A stretch of DNA of 64,000 bases from Prauserella halophila (lineage in GTDB: Bacteria > Actinomycetota > Actinomycetes > Mycobacteriales > Pseudonocardiaceae): NCBI RefSeq assembly GCF_024171895.1, contig NZ_JAMTCQ010000013.1:271111-335110 (forward strand), read 5' to 3'. The notes below the pieces were generated by a model. The model searched no databases, was not told the origin of the DNA, and saw only the letters and a list, made by a program, of their open reading frames with translations. Of this stretch, positions 26,922 through 35,494 are shown piece after piece (within the stretch, counting starts at the first letter, position 1; every line of letters begins with the position of its first letter). The position numbers and the translations under genes are program-made.

Positions 26922-27809
26922 ATGGACCGCTCCGTAACCGCTCGACCCGCGCTCGATCACCGCCCCGAACCCAAGCTGGCCGGGCCGATCAGCGCCCGGA
27001 TCCGGGCGCTACGCCCCAGTCTCTCGCCCACCGCGGCCCGCATCGGCGACGCGGTCCTCGCCGCCCCCGCCGAGATCGTGAGCCTGACCGTCACCGACCT
27101 GGCCGACCGCACCGGCACCTCGGTCGGCAGCGTCGTGCGCTTCTGCCAGGACATCGACCTCAAGGGCTTCCACGACCTCAAGCTCCGCCTCGCCGCCGAA
27201 TCTGCGACGCCCGCGACTGCCCGCCCGCACACCGACAGCGCCCCGGCCAACACCATCGAGACAGTTCTGCGGTCAGCGGTCACCGGACTCGAGCAACTTC
27301 CCGCCACGCTCGAACACGCCACCCTCCTCCGGATCGCGCGCGAGCTACGCCGCGCCGCCCGTGTACTCGTCGCAGGTGTCGGATCCTCCGCACCGATCGC
27401 CATGGACGCCGGGCACCGGCTACGCACCCTCGGCGTGCACACCGAGGTGTTGACCGACCCACACCAACAGCACCTGGCCGCCCGCATGCTCGGCACCGAC
27501 TGCTGCTGCCTGGCCATCAGCCACACCGGCCAGACCCAGGAGACCCTGACCGCGCTCCGTGCGGCCAGGGACGCCGGTGCCCTGACCATCGGCCTCACCA
27601 GCTACCACCGCTCGCCATTCACCGAACTCTGCAACCAGGCAATCGTCGCCGGCGCCACCGAACTCCACGGCCTCGAAGCCACCGCCAGCCGTCTGGTCCA
27701 CCTCGCCGTCATCGACGTCCTCGTCGCGCTCGTCACCGACCTCGACCCAGCCGCAGCCGCACAGGCCGAACAGCTCTACACCGACGCCGTCGCTGCCCAC
27801 CGCGTCTAG
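26922..27809 (+). CDS. RpiR-family (MurR/RpiR) regulator with SIS domain
   Basis: A 295-residue regulator. An N-terminal HTH_6 domain spans about residues 20-95 (TVTDLADRTGTSVGSVVRF). A sugar isomerase (SIS) domain follows at about 130-265, with RVLVAGVGSSAPIAMDAGHR and CLAISHTGQTQETLTALRAA. ATG at 26922 is used. It is divergent from the MetE-like/YmdB-like pair, with a 19-bp inverted repeat between, and probably represses that pair in response to a phosphorylated ligand. Its last codons overlap the 3' end of the convergent integrase pseudogene. Confidence 0.88.
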   Translation: MDRSVTARPALDHRPEPKLAGPISARIRALRPSLSPTAARIGDAVLAAPAEIVSLTVTDLADRTGTSVGSVVRFCQDIDLKGFHDLKLRLAAESATPATARPHTDSAPANTIETVLRSAVTGLEQLPATLEHATLLRIARELRRAARVLVAGVGSSAPIAMDAGHRLRTLGVHTEVLTDPHQQHLAARMLGTDCCCLAISHTGQTQETLTALRAARDAGALTIGLTSYHRSPFTELCNQAIVAGATELHGLEATASRLVHLAVIDVLVALVTDLDPAAAAQAEQLYTDAVAAHRV

Positions 27810-28983
27810 TGCCCCAACTTGCGCTTCGGCAGTCGAGAACCCAGGATCTCGGCTGCCTTTCGGTCACTCGCGGCCACCCACGCCGCGTACACGCGGAGCG
27901 TCGTCGCTCCTCCCGCGCCGTGACCCAAGCGGCCGGCGACCGTGCGGAGGTCGACGCCGGCACTCAACAGTTCGGTTGCCGAGAAGTGGCGGAGTGCGTG
28001 GATGTGGGTGTTGACCGGTGGGTTCAGGCGTGCCGCCATGCGCTTGTACCGGCGGGAGATCGCGTCCGGCGGATACGGCGTGGTCGCATCGGCACTGCGC
28101 GCCCCCATGAACACGAACATGTCTTCAGTAAGTTCCATGCCCACCTCGGCGAGCTCGTCGCGACAGTTCTCCTTGTGCGCGCACAACAGCGTGACCGTCT
28201 CCGAGTCGAGGGCGACACGGCGCATCTGATGCGTCTTCGTGTCCTTCTCCAGCCCCCGACCCTTGCTCTGCACATAGGTGTGGCGGATCTCGACGGTCTC
28301 GGCATGCAGGTCGACGCGCGACCAACGCAACCCGGCGACCTCCGCCCGCCGCATGCCCGTGGTCATCACCAGTCACACGAGGGTTCCCCAGTCTTCGCCC
28401 AGTTCGAACGCGGCCTCCACCAGCCGAGCCGCGTCAGCCGGCGTCGGGGGCTGGGGATCCGGCGGGCGCAGTTTCGGCCGCTGGGCGTTCTTGGCTGGAT
28501 TGCTCTCGATCCACTCCCACCGCACCGCCGCATTCAGCACGCTGCCGATGATCGAGTGAAGCTGCCGCACGGTCGAGGCCGCCATCGGCTTGCACTCATG
28601 GGCCACGTAGCCCGCGGCAACACAGTCATGCTCCCCGTCGGCCTTGTGCTTCCCGACGAACGGCTTCCCATCGCAGCACATCAGCCGACATAACTGTCGC
28701 GGGTGCTCTGCTCGATGTCGACGGTCCGCAACCACTCATCCACCGCATAGCCGAACCGCACCGTCGACGCTGTCGACCGCTGCTTGAGCACCTTGGCCCG
28801 CAACTGCGTCAGCGTGTTCTCGGCCTTCCGCCACGCCGCATCGTCCGTGCCGTTGATCTTCTCGCGCAGCTGCGTCCGCCGCCCCGTCACCGGATCAGTC
28901 CCGGCGAACACGACAACACGAACACTGTCGCCGCGCCGCTCGATGCGACCGTGCTGACGACCTCCGGAACGGGTGCGAGCCAT
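27806..28983 (-). pseudogene. Tyrosine integrase 1, inactivated by an internal TGA and a deletion
   Basis: A phage/ICE-type tyrosine recombinase. The N-terminal arm-binding part (MARTRSGGRQHGRIERRGDS..., residues about 1-100) runs to STRDSYVG and then meets a stop. Comparison with integrase 2 in this window shows that about 110 bp (core-binding segment) is missing and the frame shifts there. The core continues as LHSIIGSVLNAAVRWEW to GTLV, where a TGA at 28373-28375 replaces the expected TGG of GTLVWLVM. The catalytic domain then follows intact: R in TTGMRRAEVAG, HALRHF, GRLGHGAG and the Tyr in LRVYAAW. It is adjacent to the left attachment repeat. Confidence 0.88.
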
Positions 28984-29052
28984 ACCCTGACACCACTCCT
29001 GACCCAAACCCGCACCCAAGAGTCGGAACCCAGCTGGACGATCGATCGAACC

Positions 29053-29109
29053 TGCAGGTCACAAGGGTGGGCCGGGTCGGACTTGAACCGACGGCCAAAG
29101 GATTATGAG
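29053..29109. repeat. Left attachment-site direct repeat with tRNA-Met 3' fragment
   Basis: This 57-bp sequence is identical to 52177-52233 in the same orientation. Positions 29068-29109 match the 3' 42 nt of the tRNA-Met gene, ending just past the anticodon, and the other 15 bp are downstream flank. It lies 70 bp upstream of integrase 1. This is the expected product of site-specific integration at the tRNA 3' end. Confidence 0.88.
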
Positions 29110-29651
29110 CCCGCAAAATCACCCGTCAGGAGTAGAAACCGCAGGCAGCGCAGCGGACCATCGGCTGCATCGTCGCACCTTGGGCACCGGGCGGAGCCAG
29201 TTCATGGACAGAACCATGGACAAGCCGCGCCCGACTCCAGCGCCGTATCTGAAGAATGCCGCCAACCGTGCCCAGGGCCGCTCGGGAGTTGAGGAACGAG
29301 GCCACGCCGACGGCCATTTCAGGCTGGAGTGATCCCGCCAAGCTGTGGCCGGGCCGAAGGTTCTGGGCGGAACCGCGGGATTCGTACCCACGACCCATTG
29401 ATCCCCGGTACTCCCCGCGGGCGTTCTCACTCATCACGTAAGCACTGAGGCAAGAGGGGCGGCTCCGCACGTCTGCCGCGGGCAGCGTGGTCGACGTGCG
29501 GTCTCCACATGCCCTCCTCACGAGCACCGTTCAAGCACGGACTCAGTCTGGTGCTGACAGTGCTCGCCGGACGTCGACGGGCCAGGGCTCCGTTGCCTCG
29601 ACGGTGTGGGTGGGCATAGCGGTGGCGTTCAAGGCGGCGTTGAGTGCGTGG
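29110..29651. other. Gap between attachment site and IS3 element
   Basis: No gene could be recognised in this 542-bp stretch; short open frames on both strands lack family features. It may contain decayed ends of the IS110 or other elements. Confidence 0.5.
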
Positions 29652-29700
29652 GTGGGTGAACCGCCCCGGGGTTGATGGAGGCTCTGTCCTTGAGTGAAGG

Positions 29701-30087
29701 ATGGAGATCATGGCGGCGAAGAGGTACTCGCGAGAGATGCGGGAGCGTGCGGTAGCGCTGGTACGGGAGTGCCAGTCTGAGTATGACTCGCAGTGGGAGG
29801 CGATCTGCTCGATCGCGGCGAAGGTGAACGTGTCGTCGGAGACGCTGCGCAAGTGGTTACGGCAGGCCGAGGTCGATGCGGGACAACGGCCGGGTGTCTC
29901 GAGCGAGGAATCGGCCGAACTGAAGCGGCTGCACCGGGAGAATGCCGAGCTGCGGCGATCGAATGAGATTCTCAAGGCCGCGTCGGCTTTCTTCGCGAGG
30001 GAGCTCGACCCTCGACCGCCACGCTCGCAACGTTCATCACGGAACACAAGGACCGGTTCAGGGTCGAGCCGATCTGTGCCGTGCTGA
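29701..30087 (+). CDS. IS3-family transposase OrfA
   Basis: A 128-codon frame encoding the helix-turn-helix/leucine-zipper part of an IS3 transposase: RYSREMRERAVALVRECQ, then CSIAAKVNVSSETLRKWLRQ and a coiled-coil ELKRLHRENAELRRSNEILK. ATG codons at 29701 and 29710 are both possible. OrfA runs past the point where the -1 frame (ATLATFITEHKDRF...) becomes orfB near 30010, as expected for programmed -1 frameshifting in IS3 elements. Confidence 0.88.
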   Translation: MEIMAAKRYSREMRERAVALVRECQSEYDSQWEAICSIAAKVNVSSETLRKWLRQAEVDAGQRPGVSSEESAELKRLHRENAELRRSNEILKAASAFFARELDPRPPRSQRSSRNTRTGSGSSRSVPC

Positions 30088-30141
30088 CCGAATTCGGCAT
30101 GAAGATCGCCCCGTCCACCTACTATGCCGCGTTGTCGCGCC

Positions 30142-30203
30142 CGAAATCGGCGCGCGAGGTGCGCGAGGTGCGCGAGGTGCGCGAGGTGCGCGAGGTGCGC
30201 GAT
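30142..30203 (+). repeat. 9-bp tandem repeat inside IS3 orfB
   Basis: About five copies of the unit GCGCGAGGT code for repeating V-R-E residues between the OrfB N-terminal helix and HTH_21. The expansion keeps the frame. It is unusual for IS3 transposases and suggests replication slippage. Confidence 0.8.
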
Positions 30204-30676
30204 GAGGAACTCATGAAAGAAATCACGCGGGTCTTTGAGGAGAACTATTCGGTGTATGGCGCACGGAAAATGTGGCGGCAACTGCATCGCGAGGGCATTC
30301 AGATCGGTCGTTGCTGGGTCGAGCGGCTGATGCGACGGCTCGGCCTGGCCGGGGCCCGCCGCGGAAAGACGGTGCGCACCACGGTGCAGGACAGAGACGG
30401 TGTGCGTGCAGCTGACCTGGTGAAACGTCAGTTCACGGCCGGAGCGCCGAACCGCTTATGGGTCGCCGACTTCACGCACGTGGCCACGTGGGCCGGCACC
30501 GCTATGTGGCATTTGCCATCGACGTGTTCTCCCGCACAATCGTCGGTTGGAAGGCGAGCAGGTCCAAGGAAACCGTCCTTGTTCTGGACACCATCGAGCA
30601 AGGCCTACACGAACGAGACTACCGGTATTTAGATGGCGGGTTCAAGCTCGTGCATCATTCGGACTCCGGGAGTCAG

Positions 30677-32173
30677 AGCGAGTTCAACTGGTCGTCGCAA
30701 CACCTTGATCGTGGAGGTGTTCAGGGGTGGCGACGATAGACTGGGACAAGAAGACCAGCGATGCGTCTGAAGGGGTCCGGCGGCAGTGGCGTGCGGATCG
30801 GGCGCTTCGGCCCGCGATGCGTTCGCCCGGACGTCCTGATCCGTCGCGCGCGGTCCAGCGCCAGTTCTGGCAGCTGATCGCGACGGGCATCACGTCGGCG
30901 GAGGCGGCGCTCCGGGTCGGTGTGTCGGTTCCGGTTGGGACACGGTGGTTTCGTCACGCTGGCGGCATGCCGCCGATCTCGCTGGATGAGCCCTCGGGCC
31001 GATATCTGTCGTTCGCCGAGCGTGAGGAGATCGCGATCCTTCGTGCCCAGGAGAAGGGCCTCAGAGAGATCGCCCGCCAGATCGGCCGAGATCCCGGGAC
31101 GATCTCGCGCGAGTTGCGTCGTAATGCCGCTACCCGTGCAGGTAGACAGGAGTACCGTGTCACGGTCGCTCAGTGGAAGGCGCAACAGGCCGCGAAGCGC
31201 CCCAAGGTGGCGAAGTTGGCGACGAACGGGGCTCTGCGCGAGTATGTCGCGGAGCGTCTCGAGGGGAAGGTGCGCCGGCCGGATGGGAGCGCCGTGGAAG
31301 GTCCGGAGACACCGCCGTGGACGAAGCTCAACAAGCCCCACCGGGCCGACAGGCGGTGGGGGTTGTCGTGGAGTCCGGAACAGATCTCGCATCGGATGAC
31401 GATCGACTTCCCCGATGATGAGTCCCTGCGCATCAGCCACGAGGCGATCTACCAAGCGCTGTTCATCGAAGCTCGCGGCGCACTCAAGCGCGAACTCGTC
31501 ACCTACTTGCGCACCGGCAGAGCGTTGCGCAAGCCGCGCGAACGCGGACGGAACAAACCATATGGGCACGTCACCGAGGATGTCGTGCTGTCGAAGCGTC
31601 CCGCGGAAGCCGATGACCGAGCGGTACCGGGGCATGGGGAAGGCGATCTGATCATCGGCACAGACCGATCCGCGGTAGGCACGCTCGTGGAGCGCTCGAG
31701 TCGCTCGACCATCCTGGTTCATCTGCCGAGACAAGACGGGTGGGGCGAGATGCCGGTGGTGAAGAACGGCCCTTCGCTCGGCGGGTACGGAGCTGTCGCG
31801 ATGAACAACGCCCTGGCCGCCTCGATCACGACGTTGCCAGAGCAGTTGCGCGAGACGATCACGTGGGATCGTGGCAAGGAGATGTCGGGGCATGCCGCGT
31901 TCGCTCTTGCGACAGGCACACGAGTGTACTTCGCTGATCCGCACTCACCCTGGCAACGGCCGACAAACGAGAACACCAACGGCCTGCTACGCCAATATTT
32001 CCCCAAGGGCACTGACCTATCGCGATGGTCAGCCGAAGACCTCGAAGCCGTTGCTCTCGCTCTCAACAACCGGCCGCGGAAGGTCCTCGGGTGGAAGACC
32101 CCTACAGAGGTTTTCGAAGAACAGTTACGCTCCCTCGAACAGCCCGGTGTTGCAACGACCGATTGAACCCAAG
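30677..32173 (+). mobile_element. IS30-family insertion sequence
   Basis: A 1497-bp element with imperfect inverted repeats (30680-30704 and 32146-32170, 21 of 25 matching). A 3-bp target duplication CAG occurs at 30674-30676 and 32174-32176. It carries one complete transposase. Removing it with one CAG restores the IS3 orfB reading frame exactly, which fixes the boundaries well. Confidence 0.88.
30727..32166 (+). CDS. IS30-family transposase
   Basis: A 479-residue DDE transposase. The N-terminal HTH_38-type domain is LSFAEREEIAILRAQEKGLR followed by EIARQIGRDPGTISRELRRN. The catalytic acidic residues fall in HGEGDLIIGTDRSAVGTLVE, ITWDRGKEMSGHAAFA and PWQRPTNENTNGLLRQYFPK (the conserved final Glu block). 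GTG at 30727 is used. The frame is complete and uninterrupted, so it may still be active, unlike the IS3 it interrupts. Confidence 0.92.
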   Translation: MATIDWDKKTSDASEGVRRQWRADRALRPAMRSPGRPDPSRAVQRQFWQLIATGITSAEAALRVGVSVPVGTRWFRHAGGMPPISLDEPSGRYLSFAEREEIAILRAQEKGLREIARQIGRDPGTISRELRRNAATRAGRQEYRVTVAQWKAQQAAKRPKVAKLATNGALREYVAERLEGKVRRPDGSAVEGPETPPWTKLNKPHRADRRWGLSWSPEQISHRMTIDFPDDESLRISHEAIYQALFIEARGALKRELVTYLRTGRALRKPRERGRNKPYGHVTEDVVLSKRPAEADDRAVPGHGEGDLIIGTDRSAVGTLVERSSRSTILVHLPRQDGWGEMPVVKNGPSLGGYGAVAMNNALAASITTLPEQLRETITWDRGKEMSGHAAFALATGTRVYFADPHSPWQRPTNENTNGLLRQYFPKGTDLSRWSAEDLEAVALALNNRPRKVLGWKTPTEVFEEQLRSLEQPGVATTD

Positions 32174-32512
32174 CAGTATACGTCTTTCCGCTTCACCCAA
32201 CATCTCATCGATGCCGGAATTGACGCCTCGGTCGGGACGGTTGGTGACGCGCTTGATAACGCACTCGCCGAATCGATGATCGGACTATACAAGACTGAGT
32301 TGATAAAACCGCAGGGGCCGTGGCACGATAAACGAGAATTCGAAAAAGCCACCGCCGCCTGGGTGGAGTGGTACAATAACCAACGGCTCCACGAGGCCTG
32401 CAGCTGCCGGCCTCCGACCGAGTTCGAGACCCTGTACGAACAAGGCGACCTGGCCAGCCTGGTCGCGCGACCCAGCGACGAGCCTCTACTGAACTCGGGA
32501 CGATTCACCCAC

Positions 32513-32776
32513 AAATCCGGCTCATCAATCAAGGGCGAACACCCCGCCCGCACCGGCAACCGCAAGCTCAAACGCGCGTTCTTCCTGGCCGCCTTCGCCG
32601 CCCTGCACGACCCCACCAGCAGGACCTACTACGACCGGAAAAGAGCCGAGGGCAAGAAACACAACGCCGCCCTCATCTGCCTCGCCCGACGACGCTGCGA
32701 CGTCCTATTCGCCATGCTCCGCAACCACACCCACTACAGACACCCCGAACCCGTTCCCACCACCGCCGCAGCTTGA
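32513..32776 (+). pseudogene. IS110-family transposase C-terminal remnant
   Basis: In frame with the end of IS3 orfB, the sequence continues as KSGSSIKGEHPARTGNRKLK, RAFFLAAFAALHDPTSRTYY and DRKRAEGKKHNAALICLARR. This is the Transposase_20 domain of IS110/IS1111 elements. The N-terminal DEDD catalytic half is missing, and its place is taken by the IS3 right end. It is a fusion frame produced by insertion. Confidence 0.85.
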
Positions 32777-32830
32777 CCAACCACATAGGGCCCCCTGCGT
32801 TCGCAACGATCACCAACACCGGATCAGCAC

Positions 32831-33120
32831 CAGTTTCGCAGCAAGAAGTTGCAACAAGCGTTGTGGCGCCACCACATGCGCGGCTCGATGGGTCAGGTCG
32901 GCTCGGCCGGTGACAACGCTGCGATGGAGAGCTTTTCAGTCTCCTGCAACGCAATGTGCTCGATCGCCGCAGGTGGGCCACCCGGGAAGAGCTCCGGGTC
33001 GCGATCGTCACCTGGATCGAACGCACCTACCACCGCCGCCGACGCCAAACCCGCCTCGGCCGCTTGACCCCCACCGAGTACGAAACCATCATGAGCCACA
33101 CCGCCAGCCAGGCGGCCTAA
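32831..33120 (+). pseudogene. Second IS3-family OrfB C-terminal remnant, frameshifted
   Basis: The sequence starts at QFRSKKLQQALWRHHMRGSM with GDNAAMESF, the rve-domain end of a different IS3 subgroup (catalytic Glu in AAMES). A run of four Ts at 32933-32936 lacks one base. After it the correct protein continues in another frame as SLLQRNVLDRRRWATREELR and ends RLTPTEYETIMSHTASQAA with TAA at 33118-33120. The upstream three quarters of the transposase are absent. Confidence 0.85.
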
Positions 33121-33171
33121 ACCACTGTCACAGTTTCCTTCAGCAGCCCCGAGACTCGGTCTGTTGGTGCA

Positions 33172-33270
33172 CTGAAGACTGTGGGCAGGTACCGCAGATA
33201 GTTGGTGATTATCTGCGGTAGTCACGGACAGTACAACCGCCACTTTTCATTCGAATGTTCCTCGCGCCCC
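33172..33270 (+). repeat. 99-bp inverted repeat, left copy
   Basis: It matches the reverse complement of 50564-50662 at 97 of 99 positions. It contains an 11-bp stem (TACCGCAGATA at 33190-33200 and its complement at 33210-33220) around a 9-nt loop. In this copy the segment just upstream can be read as a short helicase-like C-terminus ending LKTVGRYRR-stop. It ends 23 bp before the stop codon of the thiolase gene. Confidence 0.9.
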
Positions 33271-33292
33271 GGGTAATCCTCTATCTGGAACC

Positions 33293-34492
33293 TCAGATCC
33301 GCGGAACCCGCAGCAACAGGGCGTCGCCCTGCCCGCCGCCACCGCACAGCGCCGCAGCACCACTGCCGCCACCCCGGCGCTTCAACTCCAATGCCAGGTG
33401 CAGAGCCAGACGTGCGCCCGACATGCCGATCGGGTGCCCCAGTGCGATCGCTCCGCCGTTGACATTGACCCGGCCCTCGTCGAGGCCGAGTGCGCGGGTG
33501 GACACGATCCCGACCGCGGCGAAGGCCTCGTTGATCTCGACCAGATCCAGCTCGTCCGGAGCGGTGTGCTCCCGCGCGCAGGCGGCTTTGATCGCGTTCG
33601 AAGGCTGCTCGTGCAGGCTCGAGTCCGGGCCGGCGACCACACCGTGCGGGCCGACCTCGGCCAGCCACGACACACCGAGCTCCTGCGCCTTGGCCTTGCT
33701 CATGACCACGACCGCAGCCGCGCCGTCGGAGATCTGCGAGGCCGACCCGGCGGTGATCGTGCCGTCCGCCGCGAAGGCCGGGCGAAGCTTGCCCAACCCT
33801 TCCGCAGTCGTGTCGGCGCGCACGCCCTCGTCGGTGTCCACCACCACCGGCTCGCCCTTGCGCTGGGGCACGGTGACCGGCGTGATTTCCTCGGCGAAGA
33901 CACCACCAGAGGCCGCCGCTCCCGCACGCTGGTGCGAGCGCGCGGCGAAGGAGTCCTGCTCCTCGCGGGTCAGGCCGTGCCGAAAGTTGTGCTTCTCGGT
34001 GGAAGATCCCATCGCGACCTGGTCGAACACGCAGAACAGACCGTCGTGGGCCATGTGGTCGAGCATCTGCACATCGCCGTACTTGAATCCCTCGCGCGAC
34101 TTGCCGAGCAGGTGCGGCGCCTGGGTCATCGACTCCTGGCCACCGGCCACCACGACGTCGAACTCACCGGCCCGGATCTGCTGATCGGCCAGCGCGATCG
34201 CATCCAGCCCGGACAGGCACACCTTGTTGATGGTCAACGCGGGAACGTCCATCGGAATGCCGGCCGAGGCCGCGGCCTGGCGAGCGGGAATCTGCCCCAC
34301 GCCCGCGGTCAGCACCTGACCCATGATCGTGTACTGCACCTGGTCGGGCTGCACTCCCGCGCGTTCCAGCGCGGCCTTGATCGCCACACCACCGAGCTGG
34401 GCACCCGAGACGTCCTTCAGCGAGCCGAGCAGGCGTCCCATCGGCGTACGCGCCCCGGCCACGATCACAGAGGCCTCCGTAGTGTGGTTCAT
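33293..34492 (-). CDS. Acetyl-CoA C-acetyltransferase (thiolase)
   Basis: A 399-residue thiolase that splits acetoacetyl-CoA into two acetyl-CoA. The acyl-binding Cys lies in [20 protein letters not shown] near residue 88. The C-terminal catalytic motifs are [27 protein letters not shown] (His) and [12 protein letters not shown] (second Cys). ATG at 34492 is preferred because GAGGAG lies upstream; two in-frame starts 15-18 bp further up are possible. It is the last gene of the minus-strand block of the cassette and follows the hydratase. It would complete the distal leucine pathway after HMG-CoA lyase and the CoA-transferase. Confidence 0.92.
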   Translation of the reverse strand: MNHTTEASVIVAGARTPMGRLLGSLKDVSGAQLGGVAIKAALERAGVQPDQVQYTIMGQVLTAGVGQIPARQAAASAGIPMDVPALTINKVCLSGLDAIALADQQIRAGEFDVVVAGGQESMTQAPHLLGKSREGFKYGDVQMLDHMAHDGLFCVFDQVAMGSSTEKHNFRHGLTREEQDSFAARSHQRAGAAASGGVFAEEITPVTVPQRKGEPVVVDTDEGVRADTTAEGLGKLRPAFAADGTITAGSASQISDGAAAVVVMSKAKAQELGVSWLAEVGPHGVVAGPDSSLHEQPSNAIKAACAREHTAPDELDLVEINEAFAAVGIVSTRALGLDEGRVNVNGGAIALGHPIGMSGARLALHLALELKRRGGGSGAAALCGGGGQGDALLLRVPRI

Positions 34493-34557
34493 GTCGCGAC
34501 TCCTCATCACGAAGTGCCTTCATTGGTCTTGCTCGACTTCCGGATCTGCGTGCGAGC

Positions 34558-35343
34558 TCAGTCTTTCCAGTTCGGGCTCCGCTTGGCGTTGAAGGCGGCG
34601 ATGCCTTCTCGCCGGTCGTCGGAGAGTGCCGTGGCCCGCCAGGCCGCATCCTCAACGTCCATCGCCGCCGGCAGCGGCAGGTGCTTGCCCGTGGTGAGCG
34701 CGTGCTTCGCGTTCGCCACGGCCGTCGGCGAGTTCTCCGCGATCGCCGCGGCCAGCTCCAGTGCCTGCTCACGGACTTGTCCGGCCACGCACCGGCGCTC
34801 CACCACGCCCCATCGTTCGGCTTCCTCGATGTCGATCCGGCGGCCGGTGAAGATCAGGTCCGACGCCCTGGTGCTGCCGATCCGACGACTCAGCAGCTGG
34901 GTGCCGCCGCCGCCCGGCACGAGGCCGACGCGCACTTCGGGGAGCCCGAACACCGCGCTCTCGTCCGCGACCATGAGGTCGCACGACAAGGCGATCTCGA
35001 ATCCACCGCCCAGCGCATAGCCGTGCACGGCGGCGACGGCTGGCATAGGGAGCTCGAGCACGGCTTGGAACGCCTTCCGAAAAACGATCCGCTGTCGCAT
35101 CAGGTCGTCGTCGGTGAAACCGTTGCGCTCCTTGAGGTCCGCACCGACGCAGAACGCCTTCTCGCCAGCCGAAGTGAGCACCACTGCACGGGCGCGTTCG
35201 CGCACCGCCGTCTCACAAGCCCGGATGAGCTGCTGCGCCATCTCGGTGCTCAACGCGTTGTGCGCTCGGGGCCTGTTCAGGACGAGCTCGACGAGGCGCT
35301 CGTGGGTGCGCACTTCTACCATCGACTGAGTCGACAAGGTCAT
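34558..35343 (-). CDS. Enoyl-CoA hydratase family protein, probably methylglutaconyl-CoA hydratase
   Basis: A 261-residue crotonase-fold protein. Oxyanion-hole segments are KAFCVGADLKERN near residue 63 and HGYALGGGFEIALSCDL near 107. The catalytic-Glu region is FGLPEVRVGLVPGGGGTQLL. ATG at 35343 (MTLSTQSM) has GGAG six bases upstream and is preferred over the longer form. Hydration of 3-methylglutaconyl-CoA is inferred from its place between the carboxylase and thiolase genes. Confidence 0.86.
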   Translation of the reverse strand: MTLSTQSMVEVRTHERLVELVLNRPRAHNALSTEMAQQLIRACETAVRERARAVVLTSAGEKAFCVGADLKERNGFTDDDLMRQRIVFRKAFQAVLELPMPAVAAVHGYALGGGFEIALSCDLMVADESAVFGLPEVRVGLVPGGGGTQLLSRRIGSTRASDLIFTGRRIDIEEAERWGVVERRCVAGQVREQALELAAAIAENSPTAVANAKHALTTGKHLPLPAAMDVEDAAWRATALSDDRREGIAAFNAKRSPNWKD

Positions 35344-35494
35344 GCATCGCTCCGTTGAATCGATCGGCGTAGCCGTCACCAGTAGGCCGCGTCAGCGGCC
35401 ATTGCGACGAAAAGAGCACTACGCCGCCTTAGTAGTGTGTTTCCGATCCACATTGAGTTTTGGACCAGGATGTTTTCCAGTGCCGATGCACCCC

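Larger units (their letters stand above)
30012..32470 (+). pseudogene. IS3-family transposase OrfB, frameshifted and split by IS30
   Basis: The frame begins as RPSTATLATFITEHKDRFRV and holds a 9-bp tandem repeat giving VREVREVREVR. HTH_21 (EENYSVYGARKMWRQL) and the first catalytic Asp (NRLWVADFTHVATW) follow. A one-base frameshift near 30490 moves the frame to HRYVAFAIDVFSRTIVGWKA. It then breaks at HSDSGSQ, where IS30 is inserted, and resumes at 32177 as YTSFRFTQHLIDAGIDAS with the catalytic Glu in DNALAESMIGLYKTE. Joining the two sides across the IS30 gives a seamless transposase. Confidence 0.88.
29652..32512 (+). mobile_element. IS3-family element, interrupted by IS30
   Basis: Imperfect terminal inverted repeats of about 33 bp begin with GTGGGTGAA at 29652 and end with its complement TTCACCCAC at 32504-32512. 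Between them are orfA, orfB and a nested IS30 element (30677-32173). The right end abuts the C-terminal part of an IS110 transposase with the reading frame continuing through, so the IS3 probably inserted into an IS110 copy. It is inactive because of a frameshift in orfB and the IS30 insertion. Confidence 0.8.

Noticed and set aside
28373..28375. TGA in integrase 1 as a recoding or selenocysteine site
   Set aside because: The homologous integrase has Trp there, no SECIS-like hairpin was seen, and the gene carries a second lesion.
30142..30203. CRISPR-like array
   Set aside because: The 9-bp units are contiguous without spacers and lie inside a transposase frame.
33190..33220. Hairpin in the 99-bp repeat as a transposon or integron recombination site
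   Set aside because: In the right copy it follows a helicase stop codon directly and is more simply explained as a terminator; kept only as part of the inverted-repeat finding.
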